In this document: in pieces, positions 20,180 through 32,128 of the stretch
How the letters are laid out: every line of letters begins with the position of its first letter
Position numbering within the stretch: position 1 is the first letter of the stretch
Origin: Siphonodentalium dalli
Taxonomy: Eukaryota > Mollusca > Scaphopoda > Gadilida > Siphonodentaliidae
Length of the DNA stretch: 64,000 bases
Direction of reading: 5' to 3'
Assembly (NCBI GenBank): GCA_032622095.1
Contig: CP136064.1
Location: forward strand, 189,399,794-189,463,793
Notes under the pieces: model-generated
The model's database searches: none
The model's input: only the letters and a program-made list of their open reading frames with translations
What the model was told of the DNA's origin: nothing
Program-made: the position numbers and the translations under genes

Positions 20180-21465
20180 TACATTAGCAAGCAGTTCCCT
20201 TAGGAATGTTAAGATAATAAGTTCAACAGGCAGTTTGTTGAAATTATTATTATTGTGAATGCACTGGTTAATGCGCAAAAAAAAATTGTGCTTTAAAAAC
20301 CAAACAGATATCAGTATAATTATCCATTGCTTTATCGATACCGTAACCGAGTCAAAATTTCAAAATCGCCCATCACTATCTCCTTCTACGTTTGTATTAT
20401 CTGTTGGCTGCTTATATCCTGAACCCCCTCGAGATGAATAATACACCATTCTAATGCATACCATTAGAACTGAATGGGGAGAATCCATTCAGTAAAGGGT
20501 TAAAATTCCATTTCCACTAATCACCCTCTAGATCATTCAGGTGCATGAAATTTACAATAAGTACACTTTTTCCGTCATTCTACCGTATTTTCAAGTCCAA
20601 AAATAACCAGTGAGAGTTGTAATTAGTCTAGGATTTGCCATGGGATATTCTACAATTTGAATAATGAGAAAAAGTTAGACATTGTCATTTCTTGTGAAAT
20701 GTTAAACTTGATTTAGGAAAGCCGATATCTTCCTGATGTTTCTACATCGCTGTATTAACCGGGGATATGGAGGATTTCTTCTGTGGATCAAACGCGATGA
20801 CAAGGTTAGTTCAGTGAACTAATTGGACAGTGTTGGAAACAGTTTTGAATGATTCTGATGCTATGGCATAGTTCAATGGACTGGGAATGGCTAGAATTGC
20901 GAATTACTTTTTTGGTGTGTTAAGCCTTTAATAAGTCAGTTAATTTACTTCAAGTGCTTGAATAAGACTATTGGAATTTTTGTGACACCATACAACTACT
21001 ATTTGTATGTTTTCTAACTTTTCTACATCAGAAAATAATTTGATAAAACCAATGAACCCGTCCCTTTGATGACCAGATGTCAACTTGTCAAAGTGGGAGA
21101 ATCTCATACTCTCCCCCTCCAATGTGTTGCATCGTTCATCTCTTCGCAATAGATTTGGACACCCTACTTCCAATTTCTGGCTAAGTCGCTGTATTCCACT
21201 ATAAACATCTGAATTACCAGAAATCCGAAAAAACACTGCCATTATACCCTTATACCCATGACACATACATTTTGATGGTGCATATCTATATATATAAAAG
21301 AGTAGGATTTATCTGTCCGTCTGTCTGTTCCGATTTTTCGCATGAGTGGGAGAATCCATTTCATATATAAAGGGTTTTACTTCCATCTCAGTACAAGTTT
21401 CTGATGCAAAGTTAGTTCAGTGAACTGAACACACTGAGTTGCAATATACAATAGTGCAAACGTTT
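20180..21465. other. Possible host or old-repeat sequence; no supported exon
   Basis: A 108-codon minus-strand frame (21266-20940) is the longest here. It has mixed composition but no domain I recognise and no clear splice pair. GTTAGTTCAGTGAACT occurs near 20800 and 21410, and GTTAGTTCAGT near 22080, showing that this interval contains diverged duplicates flanking the foldback elements. Confidence 0.35.
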
Positions 21466-21469
21466 CTGT

Positions 21470-21972
21470 AGATCATGCCATGAATCTCTACTCGTTAATA
21501 GCTACACACGTAGAGATCATATTTCACCAGTAAAAACCCTGGGAACTTTTTGTTGTTGTGACAGGGAAGTTTATAACATTGAAAAAGCAGTGCAGGCAAT
21601 ACATTTCTTAGTTAATATCTGTTCCTTAATAATGTATTTATTGTAGGTGAAGGTCCCAACTCAAAATTGTATGATTTAGGTGACGTTTGTGAACAATTTT
21701 TGCTTTGTGTCGCTTACAATCATGGAATATCTCGCTGGTAACTAATTCAATGTTTATTGCGATATCAGCTAAAAAATAATGCAATCTCGAGCTGGGACCA
21801 CCCCTACTGTGAAGTAGATTATTGAGGAACAAGTATTAACAAAGCAATATATTCCCTGCCTTGTTTGTTCAATGTTATACAGTTCCCAGAACATCAGAAA
21901 GTTCCCAGGTTTTGTACTGGTGGAATGTGATCTCTATTGGTGAAGCTATAGTAGAGATTCATGACATGATAT
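21470..21972. mobile_element. Long foldback element, copy A, about 500 bp
   Basis: The left arm (GATCATGCCATGAATCTCTA, GTAGAGATCATATTTCACCA, CTTAGTTAATATCTGTTCC) pairs with the right arm (GGAACAAGTATTAAC, TGGTGGAATGTGATCTCTA, AGATTCATGACATGAT). Arms are about 200 bp with an inner part of about 130 bp. No TSD was recognised. Confidence 0.7.
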
Positions 21973-22084
21973 GACGTTTCTGATGATGTGTTCAAACAAA
22001 AAAATAAGTTCAGAGAACTATTAATGTACTGGGTTAGAAACAGTGATCTTAATACAGTAAATTCTGATGATATGACAAAGTTAG

Positions 22085-22271
22085 TTCAGTCTACTAATCG
22101 ACTCCTTAATCACAGCAGAACTATGGGTAACTTTTCAGGATTTAGTTGGAAATATGGCTTGTTGCCATTCATCGGAAATCTCTCACTGAGAGCTTTCCGA
22201 TGAATGGCAACAAGCCATATTTCAGACTTAATCCTGAAAAGTTACCCATACATCTGCTGTGGCTAAGGAGT
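22085..22271. mobile_element. CAGTAATGCCC MITE, both tips eroded
   Basis: CTACTAATCGACTCCTTAA through a full palindrome to TCTGCTGTGGCTAAGGAGTA. The outermost 10-15 bases of both ends are missing or mutated. Confidence 0.75.
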
Positions 22272-22650
22272 ATATTTGGACTGGGTAAGAAAGTACTATC
22301 TCAGTACAGGGTTTCTGACTCATCAGCACTAAACCTGTCGAGTATAGTTATAGTGACATTTAAGTTCCCAGTGGGTGGCGTGTTTGATTGACTTGGTGAG
22401 TACAAAATTATTTGATATACTGATGAGCTATTTGTGCCGAGTAAATACTTGTGATGTGTTGGATAAACCAAGTTGTCCACTTGTCAATCATCCACACTGC
22501 CGGCATGCATCCCAATTATCACAAATACTAACACAATCAGCATGATTCCGAAAGATTGACGCATGAAATTTTATCCTCACTGAGTCGGAATCAGTCTCAG
22601 TTAACCCGTTCTATACAAAATGGGATTCTCCCACTCAGTTACAAATGTCC

Positions 22651-23173
22651 TAGATCATGCCGTGAATCTAAACTATGGCTAACACCCGTAGAGATCATAT
22701 ACCACCAAGTGCTACAAAACCTTGGAATTTTTTTAAGTTTTGACAGGGAACCTTATAAAGTCGAAACAATAATGCGGGGAATATATTTCTTAGTTATTAT
22801 CTGTTCCTTAATAATGTGCTTTGCTGTAGGTGAATGTCCCAAGTTGAAATTTCACGATTTAAGTGAATTTGTGAGCGATTTTGCTTTGCATCGCTTACAA
22901 TTATGGCATTTCTCCTGGGTAATTAATTCAATGTTTATTGCGATATCGGCTCACAAAAAAGTCACTGAAAAGCATGCAATTTTCTGTTGGGACATTCACC
23001 TTCAGTGAAGTACATTATTAAGGAACAGATAATAACTAAGAAATATATTCCCAGTGTTATTGTTTCGACATTATAAGGTTATCTCTCAAAATTTCAAGAA
23101 GTCCCAAGGTTTTGTACGGTGGAATATGATCTCTATGGGCGTCCGCCATAGAATATATTCACGGCATGATCTA
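22651..23173. mobile_element. Long foldback element, copy B, about 520 bp
   Basis: The left arm TAGATCATGCCGTGAATC pairs with the right end TTCACGGCATGATCTA, and the inner blocks TATCTGTTCCTTAATAATGT and GGTGAATGTCCCAA pair with ACATTATTAAGGAACAGATA and TTGGGACATTCACC. The pair of direct flanking texts TTAACCC(G/T)TTCTATACAA lies at 22601 and 23177. Copy A is related throughout. Confidence 0.75.
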
Positions 23174-23179
23174 AGTTAA

Positions 23180-24010
23180 CCCTTTCTATACAAAATGGGA
23201 TTCAAACAGTTACAAACATCCAAAACCTGATACATGTTCAGTTTAAACAGTATTAGAAAAATGAAGAACATGTTTTCTTGTTCTACAAGAAATATGCAAA
23301 TGAATGGGCTACCATGCTCCAAAAATTAGAACATAAAGTAGATATACAACAATTGACTGAAGGATCGAGGGATTCTCTTAATATTTTAAAAAGACTCATG
23401 AATCCAGTATCTACCTGTGATGCAAAACATATATATGAATTCATAAAAGCATCTACGGCCTAATCTGGTTATTTCGAAGCTATTATACAACTTAAATATT
23501 ACTCGTATTTCTCAGATGCACATTGTGGTTATGTATACATTCACATGATTGTACTGGAAAATACCATAGTATTTTGGTTTGCTCAATAAATTCTTTCATT
23601 CATAAAAGTTTCATTTCATTCATAAAGTCTTCTCGGTCCGCATCAGCTTGGGATATCGGTTGGGTTAATGCTGTTTTGGACCGAGTCCCATCACGTTACT
23701 CTTCTATAACAGACCTTTACACCCAGAATTGTTGGCAGGAGTTATCTTGCTTGTTTGTCCTCGGATTAGATTAAATGTAAAATGAAAATAGAGGGCAACC
23801 TTTCCCAAGCATAATGATTTATCAGAGGTGCGTTAAATGTCAAAGCAACGAGATTTTAATATAAGTATACAAAGCCTTAATTGTTGTCCAGATAATTTTG
23901 ATTTGTCGTGCTATCTGAAAATGCATGTAAACAATACATTAAACGATTGTATCATCACTATACCTTTTTCTATCATGGTAAATGATATATCATTTGAAGA
24001 CAGATTAATC
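23180..24010. other. No gene supported
   Basis: Three frames of 61-102 codons occur (23278, 23523, 23837). The frame at 23278-23463 has an amphipathic, coding-like composition (NEWATMLQKLEHKVD) but neither a known domain nor clear splice sites. The last one runs into a TTAA MITE fragment. Confidence 0.35.
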
Positions 24011-24011
24011 A

Positions 24012-24085
24012 CAGACATGTCTCCCTGTGGGAGACTCGAATATAAGAGAATGCATTGGCACAGGGTTTTCATAAAAATTCAGGCA
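24012..24085 (+). mobile_element. piggyBac-like TTAA MITE, 3' fragment
   Basis: CTCCCTGTGGGAGACTCG, TATAAGAGAATGCATTGGCA and GGGTTTTCATAAAAATTCAG match the last quarter of the family. The end carrying TTAA is absent. Confidence 0.65.
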
Positions 24086-24250
24086 GACAGACAAAGTAGG
24101 AATGTAGTTAATGAATTTCAAGTCAAATTGGGAGCTAAAACTTGACAAAATTCAATAATTCTAACCCAGATTCAAACTCAATCTGTATATTAAGGTGAGT
24201 GATGCAAATTAATTGGATAACTAATAAATGTTTTTTTACCCACAGTCATA

Positions 24251-24433
24251 CAGTAAAGCCCTAAATAATTGACTCCTTAACAAGAGCAGAATTATGGGTA
24301 ATTTTTCAGGATTTAGTCGGAAATATGGCTTGTTGCCATTCATCGGAAAAGTCTGTTTCCGACTAAATCCTGAAAAGTTAACTTACCCATAATTCTGCTG
24401 TGGTTAATGAGTCGATTATATAGGGCATTACTG
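24251..24433. mobile_element. CAGTAATGCCC MITE, shortened full copy
   Basis: CAGTAAAGCCCTAAATAATT to TATAGGGCATTACTG with TA flanks. The loop side is shortened around GGAAAAGTCTGTTTCC, leaving about 183 bp. Confidence 0.85.
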
Positions 24434-26264
24434 TAGTTCTTTAGAGGTGTGCAAGTTAATGACAAGCCCTTGTTATGATTCTACTAGAATAACAATTGTA
24501 TCAGTAGCAGTCCTTTCAAAGTTGATGAGATCAACCTGTTTCAGAGGTCAATTAAGGGTCCCATGGCAAGCATGTAAAGACTTGGGCAAAGAAATTCTTC
24601 ATTACTGAAGAAAACTAAATCAATGTAACTATGAGCGAGCTGAATGGTGATTAGATTTTGAAACAAATCTCTGTCAGTTCCACTTTCAGCCGAGATGAAC
24701 ATGCCCCTCTGAAGTTATAAGCTCAAATCCTATAGGAATTGCATGTTCGCTATAAAGTCACATGACACAATCTCATATTAAAACAAGTCACCAGACGATT
24801 TCGCAGGAACAAAGTGATGACATTATCTTATAATATTGTAATCACATGACAGCGGGAAGAAGCCGTTTCGCACTTTCTTGTGACCCAGAGAATGGGCAAA
24901 CTTGAAGAATAAGAACACTATAAACCCATGGGCGACACATAAAAAGGTATAATTTCATAATGAGTCCCTATAGTTAGCAGTAACCTTCATGAAATGAGTC
25001 TGGGCAGTCTATAGACATGATGGATGAAGTTTTAGGTCTTTTTTACTTGTGACATTATATGAGTTTTATGATAAATGAGGGAAGAGCTCAATAGCTTATC
25101 GGTGCAGATGAACAAAGGATAACTACAGAATGGACATGTGCACACAGAGTATGCCCTCCCTTAATTTGAAACATGCTGCTGACTTCAGGGCATAGAAACA
25201 CTTTCTGGGACAATAACCTTTTTTTAATTGGAATGCGACAATAACTAATTAATTGAAAAAAATATTAAATTTTGAAAAAATCAAAACTTCTAGCTCCTGA
25301 TTGGTTCAATATAAACATAGTAACCCATTGCTAGCTGATGATCTGAGGCAAAGAAATGCTTCATTACTAAAGAAAACTAAATCAATTTAACTACGAGGAA
25401 GCTGAATGGTGATTAGATTTTGAAACAGATCTCTGTCAGTCCCACTTTTAGCCGAGATGAACATGCCCCTCCGAGGTGTTATAAAGCACAAATCCAACAG
25501 GAATTACATGTTCGCTATAAAGTCACATGACACAATCTTACATTAAAACAAGTCACCAGACGATTTTACACATCTTAAAGAAACAAAGTGATGACATGAC
25601 CTTATAATATTGTAATACTATTATCGTCCGATCACATGACAGTGGGAAGAAACCATTTCGCACTTTCTTGTGACCCAGAGAATGGGCAAACTTGTGGAAT
25701 AAGAACGCTATGGGCGACACACATAAAAAGGTATAATTTAATAATGAGTCCCTAGAGTGCAGTAACCTTCATGAAATGAGTCTGGGCAGTCTATAGACAT
25801 GACAGATGAGGTTTTAGGTCTTTTTTACTTGTGACGTTATATGAGTTTTATGATAAACGAGGGAAGAGCTCAATAGCTTATCGGTGCAGATGAACAAAGG
25901 ATAACTACAGAATTGACATGTGCACACAGAGTATCCCCCCCTTAATTCGAAACATGAGCTGACTTTAGGGCATAGAAAAACTTTCTGGGACAATAACCTT
26001 TTTTGAATTGGAATGTGACAATAACTAAGTAATTGTTATGAAAAAAATATTAAATTTTGAAGACAAAAAAACTTCTAGCTCCTGATTGGTTCAATATAAA
26101 CATATAGTAACCCATATTGCTAGCTGATGGTCTGAGGCAAAGAAATGCTTCATTTACTAAAGAAAACTAAATCAATTTAACTAAGGGCGATCTTAATGGT
26201 GATTAGATTTTGAAACAAATCTCTGTCAGTTCCACTTTTAGCCGAGATGAACATGTCCCTCTGA

Positions 26265-27637
26265 CCCTTGGAACAAACGTCGCACTACCAACGAATCTAA
26301 TTCAATTAGAATTAGACTCGAGTTTAATTCATAATTCGTCTGTTGAAACAAACGTCGCATTTAATTCAAGACGAATCTAAATGATTTCTTAAAATGGCAT
26401 AAAGCGTTCATAAGGGTTTCGTCAAAACGGCTAAAATAGGAAGTTTTATATCAATTCTAAAACGTAAAATTTAGTGAGAAAATGTGGCTTTTGACTTCCA
26501 AGCGACAAAATTAATGTTACTATTCTGAGGAGTGGAAATTATTGGTTTTATATCGCTATTTCGTAGGTATTTGATACATATTTTAGGTCGGACATGATTC
26601 TTTAGGTGGTATTTTGCTTTGAACTTGTCTGAAAGAAATCAGGTCCAGTTTATTTTTATACGAAAACGTACCGTTTTAACAATTTAATAGCAAGTTGAGG
26701 TCAACGCGCTATATCACTATATATTGTGTCAGGTTGCATGCCTATCTAAAACCACATGGTAAAATAACCATGGCAGGCAGGGACGTATGGTTATAGGGTC
26801 TCGGTTGGGGGGGGCTAAGAAATTTGCATAATTCAATTTGCACCCCCTTGGCTGTTCCTTCACATGCCTGGATAATAGCCTATTCTGAATGGATCAGTAG
26901 ACTTGTGATCATGCACTGGGCGGACCATGGTTCTGCCAGTAGAAGAAAAATCAGAGATCTGAACCTGAAAATCCGATCATAGTTTGGCACAGCGGGATGA
27001 AACTTTGAACATGAAAACAGCAAAAACCTATATAGCATTAGACTGGCCTCAAGCTTTCCAAGTGCTGACAATTTTCAACCTGACACCCCCACGAAGGTTG
27101 GAAAATTTCCAACTGATGACCATTTAAGTTCATAATTTTGAACAGAATTATTGGAAAATAATTAGTTTTTTTGGCTGGCCACGGGGGTCATGAGGGACCA
27201 GGACACAGGCCATTTCAGTCAAAATGTTGGACCAAAAGTAGGAAAATATGCAAATGTTGGTCTAAAAACAACAAATTCCCCAATAATTCATAGCTGGAAA
27301 ATCAAATTACAAGAACAATTTCAACCCATCATTGATGCTAAATTTGCACACGTCCATGCACAGTATAGCGTGTACCTATATCCAAACGGAATAAATTTAT
27401 TCGTCGACTCGAATTCAAATACCACCAAATTACGTCAAGCTCGTTGGTGTGATGTGACGTTTGTTTCAAACACGGATCTCAGACACATCAGCAATTAAAT
27501 TCGTGTTGACCACATGCATTCTTCGTCGGTAGTGCGTCTACTCGCATTTATTTGCAACAAACGTCGCACTACCGACGAATCTAATTCAAATAATTGAATT
27601 TGATTCGTCGTCAGTAGTGCGACGTTTGTTCCAAGGG
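26265..27637. mobile_element. 1,373-bp TIR element in satellite unit 3
   Basis: The ends CCCTTGGAACAAACGTCGCA and their inverse are identical for 24 bases. The flanks are TGA (26262-26264) and TTA (27638-27640), and the host reads CTCTGAGGTGTTATAA without the insert, which fits a 3-bp T-N-A duplication as made by PIF/Harbinger-type transposases. Each end is itself a foldback: the right 80 bases (27555-27632) pair with themselves. Short frames inside, including 27190-27498, show no transposase motif, so it is non-autonomous. The superfamily call is inference. Confidence 0.75.
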
Positions 27638-28576
27638 TTAGGTGTTATAAAGCACAAATCCAATAGGAATTACATGTTCGCTATAAAGTCACATGACACA
27701 ATATCACATTAAAACAAGTCACCAGACGATGTCACACATCTTAAAGAAACAAAGTGATGACATGACCTTATAATATTGTAATACTATTATCGTCCGATCA
27801 CATGACAGTGGGGAAGAAACAATTTCGCACTTTCTTGTGACCCAGAGAATGGGCCAACTTGAGGAATAAGAACGCTATGGGCGACACACATAAAAAGGTA
27901 TAATTTAATAATGAGTCCCTAGAGTGCAGTAACCTTCACGAAATGAGTCTGGGCAGTCTATAGACATGACAGATGAGGTTTTAGGTCTCTTTTAATTGTG
28001 ACGTTATATGAATTTTATGATAAATGAGGGAAGAGCTCAATAGCTTATCGGTGCAGATGAACAAAGAAGGATAACTACAGAATGGACATGTGCACATGGA
28101 GTATATGCCCTCCCCCCCTGCAAAGATGGCTTTTCGCTGAGGTGGCTTAATTTGAAACATGCAGCTGACTTAAGGCAAGAAAAACTTTCTGGGACAATAA
28201 ACTTTTTTAAATTGGAATGCGACAATAACTAAGTAATTTCTATGAAAAAAAGTATTAAAATTTGAAGAAAAAAAACTCCTAGCTCCTGACTTTGTCCGAT
28301 ATTATATAAACATATAGTAATCCATTGCTAGCTAGCTGATGGTCTGAGGCAAAGAAATGCTTCATTACTAAAGAAAACTAAATCAATTTAACTACGAGCG
28401 AGCTGAATGGTGATTAGATTTTGAAACAAATCTCTGTCAGTTCCACTTTCAGCCGAGATGAACATGCCCCTCTGAAGTGTTATAAAGCACAAATCCAACA
28501 GGAATTATATGTTCGCTATAGTGTCACATGACACAATCTCATATTAAGACAAATCACCAGACGATTTCACATATCA

Positions 28577-28760
28577 TACAGGATAGGATAATTTTATTTA
28601 CATAATACAAACATGGAAAGTACAATTACAAATAGATATAATATTAATAGACTAACATGTATATTGTTAGGGGTGATATAGCCATAACTAACTGTCTTCC
28701 TATCACCCCTGAATGTGGTGACAGATTATATGATGTAAATGGCCAAATTAATTGGAATTT
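28577..28760 (-). mobile_element. Possible 3' end of a non-LTR retrotransposon
   Basis: On the minus strand the text ends GTAAATAAAATTATCCTATC at about 28580, which looks like a LINE or SINE 3' end with an AATAAA signal and short tail repeats. GGGGTGATATAGCC and its inverse GGTGATAGG flank a small hairpin at 28670-28710. No reverse transcriptase frame is present. It is the left edge of the insertion in satellite unit 4. Confidence 0.35.
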
Positions 28761-28899
28761 TTTTTGGGGGTTACGTTTGTCATGTGCAGACTGAGTTTTT
28801 AATAGGCTTTGTTATGGGCAATCATGGGTACGTAAAGTGGTTCATATGTATAGGAACCTACTTGGTAAATATAATGAATGAATACTATGAATATACATG

Positions 28900-30110
28900 C
28901 ATGAGTGGAACCGAGTAGAAATGAAAGTGTCAATGACACTGTAGCTCAACTTGGAAAGGGAATAATTTCATGTGTTACAGTCAATGGAGTGATTAGGAAT
29001 GTGTTAAGTTGAAAGGCCTAGTTATGCAAAGAGTAAAATTCAAGATGGCCACTGGCAGCCATGTTTTTTTTCCGAACGACCCCAAAAAGACTCGTTCCCA
29101 TTTACATGTCATTGTTAACATCCATCACAAATTTCATGATGATCCGACAAAAGATACGAACCTGTAACCTGTGTCAAAGGTTTTAGTCATGTAAATTTCA
29201 TGATTATCAGATGAACGGTACGGTACGACCTGTAGCCCGTGCTAATGGATTGAATTTTGAAATCCAAGATGGCCACTGGTGGCCATGTTTTTTGGCCGAA
29301 TGACCCCAAAATGACTCGTTCCTATCTACATGTCAATATTAACTTCCACGACAAATTTCATGATGATCAGACGAACACTCTGGCCTGTAGTCTGTGCTAA
29401 TTGATTGAATTATGAAATCCAAGATGGCCACTGGCAGCCATGTTTTTTTGCCGAATGACCCCAAAATGACTCGTTCCCATCTATATGTCAATGTCAACAG
29501 CCATGACAAATTTCATATAATGATCTGACCAAAGGTACGACCTGTAGTCTGTGCCAAAAGATTTAGTCATGCAAAGAGTAAAATCCAAGATGGCTGCTGG
29601 CGGCCATGTTTGTGGCCAAATGACCCCAAAATGACTCGTTCCTATCTACATGTCAATGTCAACAGCCATGACAAATTTCATAATGATCCGACCAAAGGTA
29701 CGACCTGTAGTCTGTGCCAAAAGATTTAGTCATGCAAAGAGTAAAATCCAAGATGGCTGCTGGCGGCCATGTTTTTGGCCAAATGACCCCAAAATGACTC
29801 GTTCCCATCTACATGTCAATGTCAAAGCCCACGACAAATTTCATGATGATCAGACGAACAGTAGGACCTGCAGCCCATGCTAATGGATTGAATTTTGAAA
29901 TACAAGATGGCCACTGGCGGCCATGTTTTTTTTTCAGAATGACCCCAAAATGACTTGTTCCCATCTACATGTCTATGTCAACAGCTATGACAAATTTTAT
30001 AAAGATCCGACCAAAGGTACGACATGTAGCCCGTGCTATAGGAAATTGTTGACGAATAACGCACACACACACGCACACACACACGCATGACGGACGACAA
30101 AGCCATGGCA
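28900..30110. repeat. Tandem array of AAGATGGC units, about 175 bp each
   Basis: After the opening CTGTAGCTCAACTTGGAAAG, six units carry AAATCCAAGATGGC, CTGGCGGCCATGTTTTT, AATGACCCCAAAATGACTCG, TCTACATGTCAATGT and CATGACAAATTTCAT. The AAGATGGC cores lie near 29042, 29265, 29423, 29588, 29750 and 29905. The array ends with a CA microsatellite (30060-30088) and GCAATAGCTTAAACTTTACA, which mirrors the opening and closes the element with inverted AAAGTTGAGCTA. Confidence 0.8.
30060..30088. repeat. CA/GCAC microsatellite
   Basis: Runs of ACAC interrupted by G occur in the tail of the preceding array. The minus-strand poly-Val/Cys frame is due to this. Confidence 0.8.
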
Positions 30111-30549
30111 ATAGCTTAAACTTTACAAAGTAAAGTTGAGCTAATAATGCGAGTGAGGTTTTGGGAATTTTTTTAATTAACATGTATACTTGAGTGAATT
30201 TTATTTTTTGATTTTTTTGTTCGTGAAAAGTGATGACATGGTCTTATATTAATATTGTAATAATATTATCGTCCGATCACAGTGAAAAGATACAGTTTCG
30301 CAATTTTTGTGACCCAGACAACGGACAAATTTGAGGAATAAGAACACCATAAACCAATGGGTGACAAACCTAACAAGACAGTCAATGACTGGAGTTGCTC
30401 ACCTGACTGTAAAGACTGAGATTCTGAAGACTACAACAGTCAGTACGTGTTAAAATCACTTAAAACAAGTACTTCTAACCAGGGACATAGCCAAGCAAGG
30501 AGTTAAATCTAATAACATTTCAAAAATTAAATTAAAAAAATGTATAACT

Positions 30550-31175
30550 TAAAAAGTTTTTTTTTTAAATCAAAATGGTTTATAAAATGTTCAAAATTCT
30601 ATGTCCTAAACCTCTTATGATCAATGGTCATGAGAAAAAGTTTTTTAAGAATTTCTATCACGGGAAAGATTTATGTCCCTGGCTGCGCCCATAATTGACA
30701 TGGTGACCCAATTTGAACAAATTTTAATCCCAGTCACACAAGGAACCTCCATACCAAATATAGCTAAATCAGCCAAATAGATCTTGAGAAGTAGTTTTGA
30801 GAATTGCGATGGTGGGAAAGAGTTGTTTCAGGCTCAAGTGATGACCCCATTTGAACAATTCTGAATCAGTCACCTAGAAACCTCCATACCAAATAGAAGC
30901 TAAATAGACCTGATGGTTCTTGAGAAAAAGTCATTTTATGAATTACTATGGAAAGAAAGCATTATGACCTTTTAAGCTTCACCCCTATTTGACCTGGTGA
31001 CCTTATTTGAACAAATCTGAATATGAGTTACCAAGGGAACATCCACACCAGATTTGAACCCAATTGGTCTTGTGGATCTGGAGAAGACGACAACAGTTGA
31101 TGGATGGACAGAAGGAACCCTGACAGATGTGGACAGAAGGAACCCTGACAGATGTGGACAGAAGGACACCCCAAC
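30550..31175. repeat. Tandem repeat about 145-150 bp with 25-bp end repeat
   Basis: About four diverged units contain TGACCTGGTGACC, ATTTGAACAAATTTNAATC-like text, CCTCCATACCAAATA and TTCTTGAGAAAAAGT (near 30600, 30700, 30845 and 30990). They are followed at 31098-31170 by three copies of TGGACAGAAGGAACCCTGAC. Confidence 0.65.
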
Positions 31176-31275
31176 AGGCAAATTCAATCCAGTATACTCC
31201 CACATTTTTCTTTGCAAAACCAGGGTATAATTGTCCATACCAAATATCATTGAGATCCTTTTGGCACAGGCTATA

Positions 31276-31451
31276 CAGTAATGCCCTAAATAATCGACTC
31301 CTTAACCACAGCAGAATTATGGGTAACTTTTTAGGATTTAGTCGGAAATATGGCTTTCCGATGAAAGGCAACAAGCCATATTTCCGACTAAATCCTGAAA
31401 AATTACCATAATTCTGCTATGGTTAAGGAGTCAATTATTTAGGCATTACTG
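31276..31451. mobile_element. CAGTAATGCCC MITE, centre-deleted copy
   Basis: CAGTAATGCCCTAAATAATC to TTTAGGCATTACTG with TA on both sides. The left loop side is missing CTTGTTGCCATTCATC, so the arms meet at GGCTTTCCGATGAAAGGC. Confidence 0.85.
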
Positions 31452-31454
31452 TAT

Positions 31455-31900
31455 GTCCAGACTGATAGAAAACAATCATTTCCGGATAACTCCTGAATGA
31501 AAAATGTGAACATCATTGGGTATTCTTTTGAAAGCACTCCTGATATTGAACCTCCATACCATATCTCATTAATACCCGATAACCTATGGCTGAGATATAT
31601 GCTCAGACAGACAGACATACCGACACAGACAGAGGACCAAACGCATGTAATTCATGGTGGTTTAAAATGCAGACAATTGCATTGAATACTTTTTGAATGC
31701 ACACCTGATGGCAAACCTCCATACCAAATTTCATTATCATCAGATAATCTATAGCTGAGATATATGCATGGTTGGGACAGAAAATCTAAATTTACAGATA
31801 TTTCGGAGGGGCCTTGTGCATTAGGCCTGTATTTTTTTTTTAGATGTAAATTTTTTATTTTTTTTAGATTGAACTCCTTGCTCAAATTGACAACCACCGA
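31455..31900. repeat. Tandem repeat of the TCCATACCAAAT type
   Basis: Two units contain CATTGGGTATTCTTTTGAAA or a variant, GAACCTCCATACCATATCTC, and TGGCTGAGATATATGC followed by a GACAGACAGACA-like run. It is related to 15770-16060. The T-rich patch 31830-31868 follows. Confidence 0.6.
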
Positions 31901-32128
31901 AAAAATATCTAATAGGAATACAACCTAAAATAAAATATAGGCAGGACTGATTTTCAGGCTCACCCAGGCTCACCCCAGATAATCATGAGAAAAACCCATG
32001 AGCAAATTGTGGTCAAAATCTGATGACAGTTGGCTGTGTTTTCGTGCTTACAACGTGACAGAGAGATTCCCACCATCATTAATCAAACCATAGTTGAGTT
32101 CGTTACACAACAGAACCAAAAACCACTC

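Larger units (their letters stand above)
24586..30365. repeat. Satellite-like array, unit about 760-830 bp, four units
   Basis: Units begin GCAAAGAAATKCTTCATTAC at 24586, 25348, 26137 and 28349. Shared blocks include GTGATTAGATTTTGAAAC, CTGTCAGTTCCACTTT, AGCCGAGATGAACATG, AGTCACATGACACAATCT, CGCACTTTCTTGTGACCCAG, ATGAGTCTGGGCAGTCTATA and GAAGAGCTCAATAGCTTATC. Unit 3 is interrupted at 26265-27637 and unit 4 near 28577-30220, after which the unit resumes at GTGATGACATGGTCTTATA and stops near 30365. There is no coding capacity. Confidence 0.85.

Noticed and set aside
20940-21266. 108-codon minus-strand frame
   Set aside because: Composition is compatible with coding, but there is no recognised domain, no splice pair and the flanks contain duplicated repeat text. 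Left as unassigned.
22146-22391. Frames reading NGNKPYFRLNPEKLPI in many places
   Set aside because: This peptide is the translation of the MITE right arm and appears at each copy (for example 3960, 15319, 19932, 22146, 31003); not a protein family.
22556-23008. 150-codon frame
   Set aside because: It spans the left arm and loop of foldback copy B, which explains its length; no motif recognised.
29030-30060. CRISPR-like regular repeats
   Set aside because: Units are about 175 bp, mutually similar along the full length with no unique spacers, and the DNA is eukaryotic; it is a tandem array.
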